A DNA stretch of 64,000 bases from CAZMSD01 sp964568855 (GTDB lineage: Bacteria > CAIWAD01), in NCBI GenBank assembly GCA_964568855.1, contig CAZMSD010000010.1, positions 1-64,000 on the forward strand. The letters run 5' to 3'. Below, in pieces: positions 25,423-34,800 of this stretch (position 1 is the first letter of the stretch; the number at the start of each line of letters is the position of its first letter). Made by a program: the position numbers and the translations under genes. Under the pieces are notes generated by a model. That model was not told the DNA's origin. It worked only from the letters and a program-made list of their open reading frames with translations, and ran no database searches.

Positions 25423-26085
25423 GTGGTGTGCAAGCGCAGATTGACATACATGCTGGCCTGCCTGGTCCTGCGCGGCTTCTTCCGGCTGCTCTTCAGGCTG
25501 GAGGTCCGGGGACGCGCCCGCGTTCCGGCCAGCGGACGAATCCTGCTGGCCGCCAACCATCAGTCCAACTACGATCCGCCCCTGATCGGCTGCTTCCTGC
25601 CGCGGGAGATCTTTTTCGTGGCCAAGCGCCAGCTGTTTCGGAGACGCGCTGTGGCGCACCTGCTGAGCCATTTCAACGCGCTGCCCATCGAGCGGGGGGG
25701 AGTGGATCGCGTGGCCCTGAAGCGCATCCGGGAAACCTTGAATCGCGGCCTGGGCCTGCTGGTCTTCCCAGAGGGCCACCGCAGTTTCGACGGCCGCATG
25801 CTGCCCCCCCGCAACGGCGTGGGCATGATCGCCGCCGAGACGCGCTCCGACGTGCTGCCCGTCCTGATCGAAGGCAGCTTCCACCGGCCGGGTTTCCTCT
25901 TTCGCCGGCCTCGCGTGGTCCTGGAGTACGGCGAACCGATTCCCGTGGACCGCCTGCTGGAGGAATTCCCCGAGTCCGCGCCGGAGCAGGCAGGCAGGCG
26001 CACGGAGGTCTACAGCCGGATCACCAGCCGGATCATGGAACCCATTCACGTGATGCAGCGGCAGGTCCGCGAGGCCGGGGATTGA
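25423..26085 (+). CDS. plsC: 1-acyl-sn-glycerol-3-phosphate acyltransferase
   Basis: The GTG at 25423, 10 bases after a GGGGGAGG site, gives 220 residues. GTG 25426 and ATG 25450 are alternative starts. Acyltransferase motifs are present: 'LLAANHQSNYDPP' (the HxxxxD catalytic pair), 'VAKRQLFRR', 'LPIERGGVDR' and 'LLVFPEGHRS' (FPEG). A hydrophobic N-terminal helix ('MLACLVLRGFFRLLF') anchors it to the inner membrane. The family acylates lysophosphatidic acid to phosphatidic acid in phospholipid synthesis. Confidence 0.88.
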   Translation: MVCKRRLTYMLACLVLRGFFRLLFRLEVRGRARVPASGRILLAANHQSNYDPPLIGCFLPREIFFVAKRQLFRRRAVAHLLSHFNALPIERGGVDRVALKRIRETLNRGLGLLVFPEGHRSFDGRMLPPRNGVGMIAAETRSDVLPVLIEGSFHRPGFLFRRPRVVLEYGEPIPVDRLLEEFPESAPEQAGRRTEVYSRITSRIMEPIHVMQRQVREAGD

Positions 26086-26118
26086 GGCCGTCCGCCCGCC
26101 GTTCCAGCGCTTTGCGCC

Positions 26119-26146
26119 TTGACTTCGCCCGCATACGTGTTAGTTT
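26119..26146 (+). promoter_or_regulatory. Sigma-70-type promoter of the aminotransferase gene
   Basis: TTGACT at 26119-26124 and TAGTTT at 26141-26146 are separated by 16 bases and lie 55 bases before the start codon. The AT-richer stretch stands out locally. Confidence 0.5.
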
Positions 26147-26200
26147 GTTCACACTGTCGCAACGACGAACTCATCAGCTCGCAGCGCACCGGAACAGCCC

Positions 26201-27514
26201 ATGAACTTCACGCCCATTCCAAAGTCCTTGATCAGGGAACAGCTCAACCAGCTCGGCTACAATCCGCACCGGCTGGCGATCCGCGAGCAGAAGCGGCTGG
26301 TTGAGATTCTCGAGCGGCTCAGCGGACAGAGCTTCGTGCGGATGGAATTCGGCATTCCCAACCTGCCCGTGCCCGCGGCGGTGACGGAGGCCGAGATCCG
26401 GGCCCTGCGCGAAGGCCAAGTGGAGCGGATCTATCCGCCCTTCGACGGGATCCCCGAGCTGAAAGAGGAAGCTGCGCGGTTCATGAAAAACTTCGTGAAC
26501 GTGGAAGTGCCGCCCGAGGTCTGCATGCCTACCTGCGGGGCCATGCAGGGTGGTTTCGTGATGCAGCTGCTGGCCACTCGCATGAAGGCCGGTCGTGATA
26601 CGATTCTCTACCTGGACCCCGGTTTCCCGGTCAACAAGCTGCAGGCCAGGGTCTGCGGTCTAAAAATGGAATCCATCGACTTCTACGATTTCCGTGGCGA
26701 AGCATTGGTCCGCGAGGTGGAGCGCCGCCTGAGCCGCGGCCATATCGGCGGCGTGATCTGGTCCAGCCCCAACAACCCCACCTGGATCTGTCTCACGCAG
26801 GAGGAGCTGGAGGGCCTGGCGCGGGCCGCCGACCGCAACCAAGTGCTGCTGATCGAGGACCAGGCCTATTTCGGCATGGACCTGCGGGTCGATTACATGA
26901 AACCCGGCGAAGCCCCCTACCAGCCTTCCGTAGCCCGCTGCGGCGACTACTGGGTCATGCTGCTTTCGGGCTCCAAGCTCTTCAGCTTTCCCGGGCAGCG
27001 CGTCGGACTGGCGGTGATCAGCCCGGCCCTGGCGCAGGGACATTTCCGGGACCTGGAGCCCTGGTTCGGCTCCGATCGTTTCCTGCACGCCTTCGTTCAC
27101 GGAGGAATCTATTGCAGCACCGCGGGCGTGTCGCACAGCGGTCAATGGGGCCTGCGGGCGGCACTTAAGGCCGCCAACGAGGGAGAGCTCGGATTCATGG
27201 ACAACGTGCGGGAATACGCCGCGCGTTCCGCCTGGCTGAAAGGCTGCTTTCAGCGCCACGGGTTCAACCTGGTGTACGACAACGACCTGGGCCGGCCACT
27301 GGCCGACGGTTTCTACTTCACGGTCGCCTACGAGGGCTTGGACGGCTCCGAACTCCTGCAGGAACTGCTGTGTTACGGAATCAGCATGATCACTCTGGAG
27401 ATCACCGGCAGCGTACGCCTGGAAGGCCTCAGGGCCTGCGTCAGCTTCACGGACCCGAGCGTCTTCGATGAGGTGGAGCAGCGCCTGGCAGCTTTTCAGC
27501 GCGACCACTCCTGA
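26201..27514 (+). CDS. Class I/II PLP-dependent aminotransferase
   Basis: The 437-residue protein has the fold-type I pattern: 'PPFDGIPELKEEAARFM', 'CMPTCGAMQGGFVMQLLATRM' (cofactor phosphate region), 'GVIWSSPNNPTWICLTQEELEGLA' (substrate Asn), 'LLIEDQAYFGMDLR' (Asp-x-Ala-Tyr), and the Schiff-base lysine in 'LLSGSKLFSFPGQRVGLAVIS'. The substrate cannot be told from sequence. The N-terminus ('LIREQLNQLGYNPHRLAIREQKRLVEIL') differs from the common AspC types. It is separately transcribed, between plsC and rpsA. Confidence 0.85.
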   Translation: MNFTPIPKSLIREQLNQLGYNPHRLAIREQKRLVEILERLSGQSFVRMEFGIPNLPVPAAVTEAEIRALREGQVERIYPPFDGIPELKEEAARFMKNFVNVEVPPEVCMPTCGAMQGGFVMQLLATRMKAGRDTILYLDPGFPVNKLQARVCGLKMESIDFYDFRGEALVREVERRLSRGHIGGVIWSSPNNPTWICLTQEELEGLARAADRNQVLLIEDQAYFGMDLRVDYMKPGEAPYQPSVARCGDYWVMLLSGSKLFSFPGQRVGLAVISPALAQGHFRDLEPWFGSDRFLHAFVHGGIYCSTAGVSHSGQWGLRAALKAANEGELGFMDNVREYAARSAWLKGCFQRHGFNLVYDNDLGRPLADGFYFTVAYEGLDGSELLQELLCYGISMITLEITGSVRLEGLRACVSFTDPSVFDEVEQRLAAFQRDHS

Positions 27515-27659
27515 ATCCCGACCGAAACATTCCCACTTAAGCCGAGAATCCCAGTCCTAAATTACTAGTTTTCCGTCTTGCCCGGCTTCCCGGTTGATGC
27601 CGCACCGGCAGCGGGGAAGCGGGCCGAGGCAACAGGAAAGGTGAACAAGGAACAACCCG

Positions 27660-30161
27660 ATGTCCGAAGAAACCAAGAACCAAACCCCGAGTACCCAACC
27701 CAACGAGCAGGACACCCAGCCGGAAACCGTTGAGACCGCAGCCGCTCAGGAGGAACAGAGCGAGGAACAGTCCGTAATCCCGGAAGAACACGTTTCCCTT
27801 GTGGAACCGACGGAAGACCCCGGTGAAACACCGCCCGAGAACGGATCGGAGCCCGGTGACCCGGCAGCGGAGGGACCCACCGGCGACGAGGCTGAGAGCC
27901 CGCCCCGGGAAACCGCCGATGCAGCGCCGGTCGAATCGGCCGTTGTATCACGGGATGAAGACCGGCCCTCCGAAGATAGTCTCTTCACCGAGGAGTTCAG
28001 CTACTCCCCGGAGGAGTACAAGGAGCTGGAAGCCCTCTACAACGACACCTTCCGCGACAACGAAGAGAATTCCATCACCGAGGGCCGGGTGGTCAACATT
28101 ACCGACCGCGACGTGGCCGTGGACATCGGCTTCAAGTCCGAAGGCTGGGTGCCGCTCGAGGAGTTCGACGACCCGACCAACCTGAAGATCGGCGACACGA
28201 TCGAGGTCTTCATCGAAAAGTTCGAAGGCCCCAACGGCGCACTGCTGCTGTCCAAGAAGCGCGCCGACGTGGAGCGCACATGGATGCGCCTGAAGAACCT
28301 CGAGTCGGAGGGCGCCGTGATCGAGGGCAAGGTGATCCGGCGCATCAAGGGCGGCCTGGTGGTCGACCTGATGGGCATCGACGCCTTCCTGCCGGGCAGC
28401 CAGATCGACATCCACCCGGTGCGCGATTTCGACAGCCTGATCGGCAAGAAGATGGACTTCCGCATCGTCAAGATCAACGACGCGCGGAAGAACATCGTTG
28501 TATCACGCAAGGTCCTGATCGAAGAGGACATGCGCGAGATCCGCGAGCGCGTGCTTTCCGAGCTGGAGGTGGGACAGATCCGCGAGGGCGTGGTCAAGAA
28601 CATCACCAACTTCGGCGTCTTCGTGGACCTGGGCGGCGTGGACGGACTGCTGCACATCACGGACCTCTCCTGGGGCCGCGTGAACCATCCCTCCGACGTG
28701 GTCAAGCTGGACCAGAAGATCACCGTCAAGGTGCTCAGCTTCGACCGCGAGCGCAACCGCATCTCCATCGGCTTGAAGCAGCTCCAGCCCCATCCCTGGA
28801 ACGACGTGGACGAACGCTTTCCGGTGAACACCCGCGTGGCCGGGAAGGTGGTCAGCCTGACCCGCTACGGCGCTTTCGTCGAGCTGGCGGAGGGCATCGA
28901 AGGCCTGATCCACATCAGCGAGATGAGCTGGACCCAGCACGTCAAGCACCCCTCCCAGATCCTCTCCGTGGGGCAGCAGGTGGAGGTTATGGTGCTCGAA
29001 GTGCGCAAGGAAGAGCGCAAGATCAGCCTGGGCCTCAAGCAGACCGAGCCCAATCCGTGGGAGGAGCTTGCGGACAAGTACACGCAGGGTTCGATTCACG
29101 AGGGTCTGGTGCGGGACCTTGTACCCTTCGGCGTCTTCGTGGAACTCGAGGCGGGCATCGAAGGTCTGGTGCACATCAGCGATCTCTCCTGGACGCGCAA
29201 GCTGCGCCATCCAGGCGAGCTGGTCAAGAAGGACGAAACGCTCAAGGTGCAAGTGCTGCAGTTCGACCGCGACGAACGCCGAATCGCGCTGGGCGTGAAG
29301 CAGCTGCAGGAGAATCCCTGGGAGAAGTTCGAAGAGGAATTCGACGTGGGCTCCCAGGTTGAATGTAAGGTGGCCAAGGTAATCGACAAGGGCGTGGTGG
29401 TCACACTGCCCCACGGCCTGGAAGGGTTCGTTCCCAATTCCAAGATGCGCCTGACGGACGCCCAGGGAAACAAGGTGCAGCTCAAGGAAGGCGACGGCAG
29501 CATCTTCCGAATCATTGAATACGACCGCAACAACAAGAAGGTGATCCTTGCCACTCCTCAGCGCGTGAGCGAAGAACAGAAAGCGGTGCTGGATTATCGC
29601 AAGAGCAAGCCCAAGGCTCACGCCAGCGGGGCGCTGGGCGATGCCTTGCGGGAAGCCGGGCTGGTGAAGTCCGGGCGCAGGAAGTCGCAGAAGCAGGGTG
29701 AAGGCTCCCGGGAGGCGCGGGCAAAAAGGGAAGCCCCTCAGCCCGCACCGGCTGATGCGGAAGCCGGGCCGAAAAGCGAGACCGAGCCCGCCCCGCCGAA
29801 GGATACGGATGCTGAAACTGCAGCAGCTCCTGAGGCCGAGGCTGCTCCCAGCGCGGATTCGACGCCGGAAGAATCCGCCCCGGTGGAAGCCGAAGCTCCC
29901 CGGTCTGAGACGGAGGAGCCTACCAGGTCTGCTGAGGAGACGGACGAGCACTCCCAAACCCCGGAGGGAACGGAAGAAGCTCCCGCAGTGGAGGAGGCCG
30001 CGGAAGCCGCCCCTGAAGAACAGGACCGGCCCGCCGGGGATGCCGGAGAAACCGGTGCGGCGCCCGAACCCGAAGAGACCGCGGCAGCCAACGGACCCGA
30101 AGCGGATTCCGGTGTCGCGGACGAGGAAGCGGGTGCGGAGGAAGAGCAGCGTTCGGAATAA
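27660..30161 (+). CDS. rpsA: Ribosomal protein S1 with long acidic N- and C-terminal extensions
   Basis: Six S1 (OB-fold) repeats can be read in order: 'ITEGRVVNITDRDVAVDIGFKSEGWVP' (~137), 'VIEGKVIRRIKGGLVVDLMGIDAFLPGS', 'IREGVVKNITNFGVFVDLGGVDGLLHITDLSW', 'RVAGKVVSLTRYGAFVELAEGIEGLIHISEMSW', 'IHEGLVRDLVPFGVFVELEAGIEGLVHISDLSW' and 'VECKVAKVIDKGVVVTLPHGLEGFVPNSKM'. S1 binds mRNA on the 30S subunit and melts leader structure. At 833 residues it is well over the usual ~560, because of a ~130-residue acidic N-terminal extension and a ~170-residue Glu/Ala/Pro-rich tail. Both look disordered. Confidence 0.95.
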   Translation: MSEETKNQTPSTQPNEQDTQPETVETAAAQEEQSEEQSVIPEEHVSLVEPTEDPGETPPENGSEPGDPAAEGPTGDEAESPPRETADAAPVESAVVSRDEDRPSEDSLFTEEFSYSPEEYKELEALYNDTFRDNEENSITEGRVVNITDRDVAVDIGFKSEGWVPLEEFDDPTNLKIGDTIEVFIEKFEGPNGALLLSKKRADVERTWMRLKNLESEGAVIEGKVIRRIKGGLVVDLMGIDAFLPGSQIDIHPVRDFDSLIGKKMDFRIVKINDARKNIVVSRKVLIEEDMREIRERVLSELEVGQIREGVVKNITNFGVFVDLGGVDGLLHITDLSWGRVNHPSDVVKLDQKITVKVLSFDRERNRISIGLKQLQPHPWNDVDERFPVNTRVAGKVVSLTRYGAFVELAEGIEGLIHISEMSWTQHVKHPSQILSVGQQVEVMVLEVRKEERKISLGLKQTEPNPWEELADKYTQGSIHEGLVRDLVPFGVFVELEAGIEGLVHISDLSWTRKLRHPGELVKKDETLKVQVLQFDRDERRIALGVKQLQENPWEKFEEEFDVGSQVECKVAKVIDKGVVVTLPHGLEGFVPNSKMRLTDAQGNKVQLKEGDGSIFRIIEYDRNNKKVILATPQRVSEEQKAVLDYRKSKPKAHASGALGDALREAGLVKSGRRKSQKQGEGSREARAKREAPQPAPADAEAGPKSETEPAPPKDTDAETAAAPEAEAAPSADSTPEESAPVEAEAPRSETEEPTRSAEETDEHSQTPEGTEEAPAVEEAAEAAPEEQDRPAGDAGETGAAPEPEETAAANGPEADSGVADEEAGAEEEQRSE

Positions 30162-30261
30162 TCCGGTCGGACGGTGCGATTATCGCAGTTCAATCCAGGC
30201 GCGGTCCGTCAATGGCAGACGGGCCGCGTTTCTCATGGCCCAGGTCGCGGGGCGCGATTAG

Positions 30262-31635
30262 ATGACTGAAAGTCCGGAGCTGATTCAGACGAAGAATTGC
30301 GGACCGGTGCACCAGGGGACTCCGCGAGTCAGCATAGCCGTCCTGGGCTGCCGGCTGAACCAGTACGAGAGCCGCGCCGTGCTGGGCCAGTTCCTGCGCT
30401 GCGGGTTTCGAGAAGTGTCCTTCGAAGAACCCGCCGACCTGGTTATCGTCGATACCTGCGCAGTTACCCGGCGGGCGGAGCAGAAGGCGCGGCAACTTAT
30501 CCGCTCGGCGATCCGCGCCCATGCCGGGGCGGTGATCGCCGTCTGCGGCTGCTACGGGCAGCGGGATGCCGCCCGGATCGCCCGCATCCCCGGAGTGGAC
30601 TTCGTCCTGGGCACCCGGGAAAAACTCGACCTGCCCGCCTGGATCACGGAGCTCTGCAAACAGGATCCGCCGGTGATCCGCGTCTCGGACCCGGCCGCCC
30701 CGCGCAGCGAGGAGTTCATGGCCGCGGAGAGCTTCGGCGGATTGACCCGGGCGCTGCTCAAGATCCAGGACGGCTGTGATATCTTCTGCAGCTTCTGCGT
30801 CGTGCCGCACCTGCGCGGCCGCAGCCGCAGCATGCCCCGCGAGTCGATCCTCAGGCAGGCGCGCCTCCTGCTGGACCGGGGTTACCGCGAACTGGTGCTC
30901 AGCGGCGTGCACATCGGCGGCTATGGAAAGGACCGGGGCGGCGGGGAAAACCTCGCGGAACTCTGCAGGATCCTGCTCGATCTTGATGGCCTCGAGCGTC
31001 TGCGGCTTTCCTCCATCGAACCCTGGGATATCGATGAAGAGCTGATCCGCGCCATGGCAGGGGATCCCCGCTTCTGTCCCCACTTCCACACGGCGATCCA
31101 GAGCGGCTCGAATCGTATCCTAGGGCGAATGCGGCGGAGAATCGACTCCGCCGGGCTCTACGCGCTCTTCGAGCGCCTGGCGGACGAGATTCCGGACCTG
31201 GGCCTCGGCACGGACGTGATGGCGGGCTTTCCCGGCGAAGAGGAGCATGACTTCCGGGAAACGGTAGAGATGATCCACCGCGTCCCCTTCACTTACCTGC
31301 ACGTGTTTCCTTACAGCCGTCGCGAGGGCACGCGGGCGGCGGGCTTCGAGGGACAAGTGGAATCGGAGGTCCTTCGGCGGCGCTGCGGCGAACTTCGCGC
31401 CCTGGGCCGCGAAAAGCGCTCCGCGTTTCACACCGCCAACCTGGGCCGGCGGATCAGCGTGCTGCTGGAATCCGGACCCGGCGGGGAGAACCTCCAGGGT
31501 TACACGGCCAACTACCTGCGCGTGCGGCTGCCGGCGCCCGTTGGAAAGGAAGCGGGCCTGTACCAGGGAAGCCTGCTGGAGGTTGAGCTGCTGGAAGACC
31601 TGGGCGCCACGGTGCGGGGCCGCATGGTCCCCTGA
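30262..31635 (+). CDS. mtaB: tRNA methylthiotransferase, MtaB type
   Basis: The 457-residue protein has an N-terminal cluster-binding domain ('VLGCRLNQYES', 'VIVDTCAVTRRAEQKARQLIR', 'VCGCYGQRDAARI'), a radical SAM core with the CxxxCxxC 'GCDIFCSFCVVPHLRGRSRS', and a C-terminal TRAM region. 'LGCRLNQYES' and 'SGVHIGGYG' are characteristic of the MtaB (2-methylthio-N6-threonylcarbamoyladenosine, tRNA position 37) branch rather than MiaB. It has two Fe-S clusters. It is a separate unit between rpsA and the protease. Confidence 0.9.
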   Translation: MTESPELIQTKNCGPVHQGTPRVSIAVLGCRLNQYESRAVLGQFLRCGFREVSFEEPADLVIVDTCAVTRRAEQKARQLIRSAIRAHAGAVIAVCGCYGQRDAARIARIPGVDFVLGTREKLDLPAWITELCKQDPPVIRVSDPAAPRSEEFMAAESFGGLTRALLKIQDGCDIFCSFCVVPHLRGRSRSMPRESILRQARLLLDRGYRELVLSGVHIGGYGKDRGGGENLAELCRILLDLDGLERLRLSSIEPWDIDEELIRAMAGDPRFCPHFHTAIQSGSNRILGRMRRRIDSAGLYALFERLADEIPDLGLGTDVMAGFPGEEEHDFRETVEMIHRVPFTYLHVFPYSRREGTRAAGFEGQVESEVLRRRCGELRALGREKRSAFHTANLGRRISVLLESGPGGENLQGYTANYLRVRLPAPVGKEAGLYQGSLLEVELLEDLGATVRGRMVP

Positions 31636-31648
31636 GCGATGTGCACGA

Positions 31649-31666
31649 TTGGCCCATCCTTTGCAC
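31649..31666 (+). promoter_or_regulatory. Sigma-54 (-24/-12) promoter of the secreted metalloprotease
   Basis: TTGGCCCATCCTTTGCA has GG at 31651-31652 and GC at 31663-31664, 10 bases apart, and keeps TTTGCA in the -12 box. It begins 14 bases after the mtaB stop. Transcription near 31676 would give a leader of about 140 bases before the protease start. Confidence 0.65.
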
Positions 31667-31816
31667 ATTACCGGTAATGGCGTTTCAAGAAGCGTTTTAC
31701 CGGCCCCGGATGTGCGCATCGCCACACAAAGGGATGCAGGGCCGAGTACCTGTCTGGAAGCTCAGACAGCAGGAAGTCTCAGATTCCATGAAACCTGAAA
31801 GAGGGAGAACCACACA

Positions 31817-34800
31817 ATGCACTTCAAGGGATTGATCCTGTGCTTGGCCGCCTTGCTTTCCACAGCCCAGGCCCAGCTTCCTGAAATCAAGCTGCCCCAG
31901 GCTTCCATCCAGATTCTCCACCAGGACCGCCTGGACACTGGACCGGCCTGGCGCGAGTTCCAGGACCGACATCCCGGCTGGCGCGTGGTCGACTGGGACC
32001 GGATTCACGATTATCCGCACCGGGCGCTGGGTGACGGCATCTGTCTGCCCGGAGGCCCCATCGCCTCCGCGGAGGACCTGGACGACCGCCTGCGAGACTT
32101 CCTTGCATCACACCCGGGCCTGCTCAGCGGCAGCCGGCGGGATGCCCCGGAGGATATCGACGCGCTGTACATCGGCCGCCACGGCAAACTCTGGTACGCG
32201 CGCTACGCCCAGCGCTGGGCGGGCCGCCTGGTGCTGCTGTCCGAACTGGTATTCCGTGTCACACTCGACGGGCACCTGCTGATGATGGGCAGCGACCTGC
32301 ATCCCGGGCTCGATGCCCGGGAGCCAGAGCTGGATCGATCGGCGGTGGAGCGGCTGCTGGCCGGCCTTCCCGCCGGAGAGCACAAGGTGGCCGAAGTGCG
32401 GGTGGAAGAGGACTGGGTGCTGCTCCCGCTGCTCGATGGCAAGAATTTCCGCTTCGAGGCGGCCTGGCCCGGTCGCGTCCTGCTGGACCATCCTGAACAC
32501 GACTACCGGGTCTTTGTCTCCGGGCGGACGGGCGAGATCCTCTGGAGCTGGAATCAGGTGCGCCACGTGGTCCTGGAGGGCACCCTGATGGGAATCGTGG
32601 AGGAGCAGCAGCCCAGCGATCCCGACCTGCCCCAGCCACTGGCCTACGTCCAGCTGGACGTGGAGGGCCAGCAGGTGACCACCGGGCGCGACGGTTCCTG
32701 GTCGTTGGAGCTGGAAATGGAAGGACCCTGGAGCCTGCAGGCCCAGTGCTACGGCGACTATGCCGACGTCAACCGCACGGACGGCGCCGACGGGCAGTAC
32801 TGGGTGGACCTCTACGGCGACGAGGACACGCTGACCTTCGACCTGGACTACGCCCAGATCCAGGAGCTGGATGCTTACCTGCACACCACCCGGGTGCACG
32901 ATTTCATCACCGACCTGGACGATTCCTTCACCGGCCTGGACGAGTCCCTGCCCGTGAACATCAACATCAACAGCGTCTGCAACGCCTACTGGGACGGCTC
33001 CAGTATCAACTTCTTCCGGGAGGGCGGGGGCTGCCACAACACGGCCCGGCTCGCCGGTGTGGTGTATCACGAGTACGGCCACGGGGTCAACGACCGCCAG
33101 TACATGCAGGCCGGCGAGCCCTTCGGCATGACCAACGGCGCCCTGCACGAGGGCCTGGCCGACGTGACGGCCGTCTACCTGATGGACGTGCACTACGTGT
33201 CTCCCGGCTGGAACATCCGGGACCTGGACAACAACAACAGCTACCCTGAACACGTTACCGGCGAAGTGCACGCCGACGGCATGATCATCGGCGGCGCCAT
33301 GTGGCACATGCGGGAAGCCCTGGGTCTCGAGCTAGTGCGTCCCATGCACCACTACGCCCGCTGGGGCACGCCCGACGATCCCGACCTGGGACGCTGCTTC
33401 TTCGAGTACTTCATTGAAATCGTGCTGGTGGACGACGACGACGGCGACCTTTCCAACCTGACGCCCCACTGGGAAGAGATCAACGGCGCCTTCAACCAGC
33501 ACGGCATCGGCAGCGTGCTGGCCTGGATCGCCGCTGAATTCGAAGTGGTGGAGGCGCCCTTCTACACCCCGCCCGGAGAAGCTCTGGAGCTGACCGCCTC
33601 GCTGTCCGCACCAGTTTTCCTGTTCCCCGAAAGCGTGGAACTGGTCTACTGGATCGACGACCAGCCGGAAGAGACGGTGGAATTCGTGGAGATCGAAGCC
33701 GGGCTCTGGCAGGGAGAGATACCCGGCCAGGATTACGATACGGTGGTTCACTATTACGCCCGGGTGATCAACGACGCGGAAGTGGATATCCTGGCGCCGC
33801 CCGGTGCTCCCGCGGAGCATTATCGAACCCGTTTCGCTTACCGACAGGATCTGCTCTTCACCTTCGAGGAGGACGGCGGAGGAGGAGAATGGGAGGGCGT
33901 CTGGGACTGGGGCGAACCACAGTCGGGGCCGGTGGAGGCGCACTCCGGGCTGAATGCCTGGGCCACCGACCTCTACCAGAACTACCCTGACGACCACCTG
34001 GCCCGGCTGAGTTTCCCGTCCCAGACCGTGCGCGACGAGGACATGGTGCTGGCCTACTTCTACCACTGGATGGACATGGAGACCGGCTGGGACGGGGTCA
34101 ACGTGGAGGCGGCGGTCAACTACGAGAACTTCGAGATCCTGGAACCCTGGGGCGGTTACGACATGGTCAGCCCCGGCAACAACATCTGGCCCGGCGTGCC
34201 GGCGCTCACCGGGCAGACCGAGGGCTGGGAGCGCCTGGTTCTAGACCTCTCGGACCGCACCGAACCCGGCGACCTGGTGCGGCTGCGCCTGAACATGTTC
34301 TCCGACGGCTGGATCACGGCGCCCGGCTGGTACGTGGACGACCTACAGTACATCGGTTTCGAAGGGCCGCAAGTGCTGATCCACGAACCGCTGGCCGACA
34401 GCGAGGACATGCAGCAGGTGGAGTTCCCGGTGCTGGCCCTGCTGAACACGGAAATCGAGATCGACGATTTCCTGCTGAGCTGGCGTGTTGAGGGCGGCGA
34501 GATCGTCGAACAGGAAATGGAGGCGACGGGCGAGCCGCAGGAGTACGCTTCCGTGATCACAGGCCCATTTCCCGACCAGACCGTGGAATACCGGCTCGAA
34601 GCCTCCAACGCGGTGGGTTTCTACGTCAGTTTTCCCGAGGACGACAGCTGGCACGCCTTCCACGTGGGACCCGACCTGGAGCCTCCCCTGGCCTCCTTCA
34701 CCAGCCCGCCCTACGACGTGATCGGCCACTCCGCCACGTATCACGTGGAGGCCCAGGCCAGCGACAACCAGGCTGTGGCCGAGGTCTCCCTCAACTGGCG

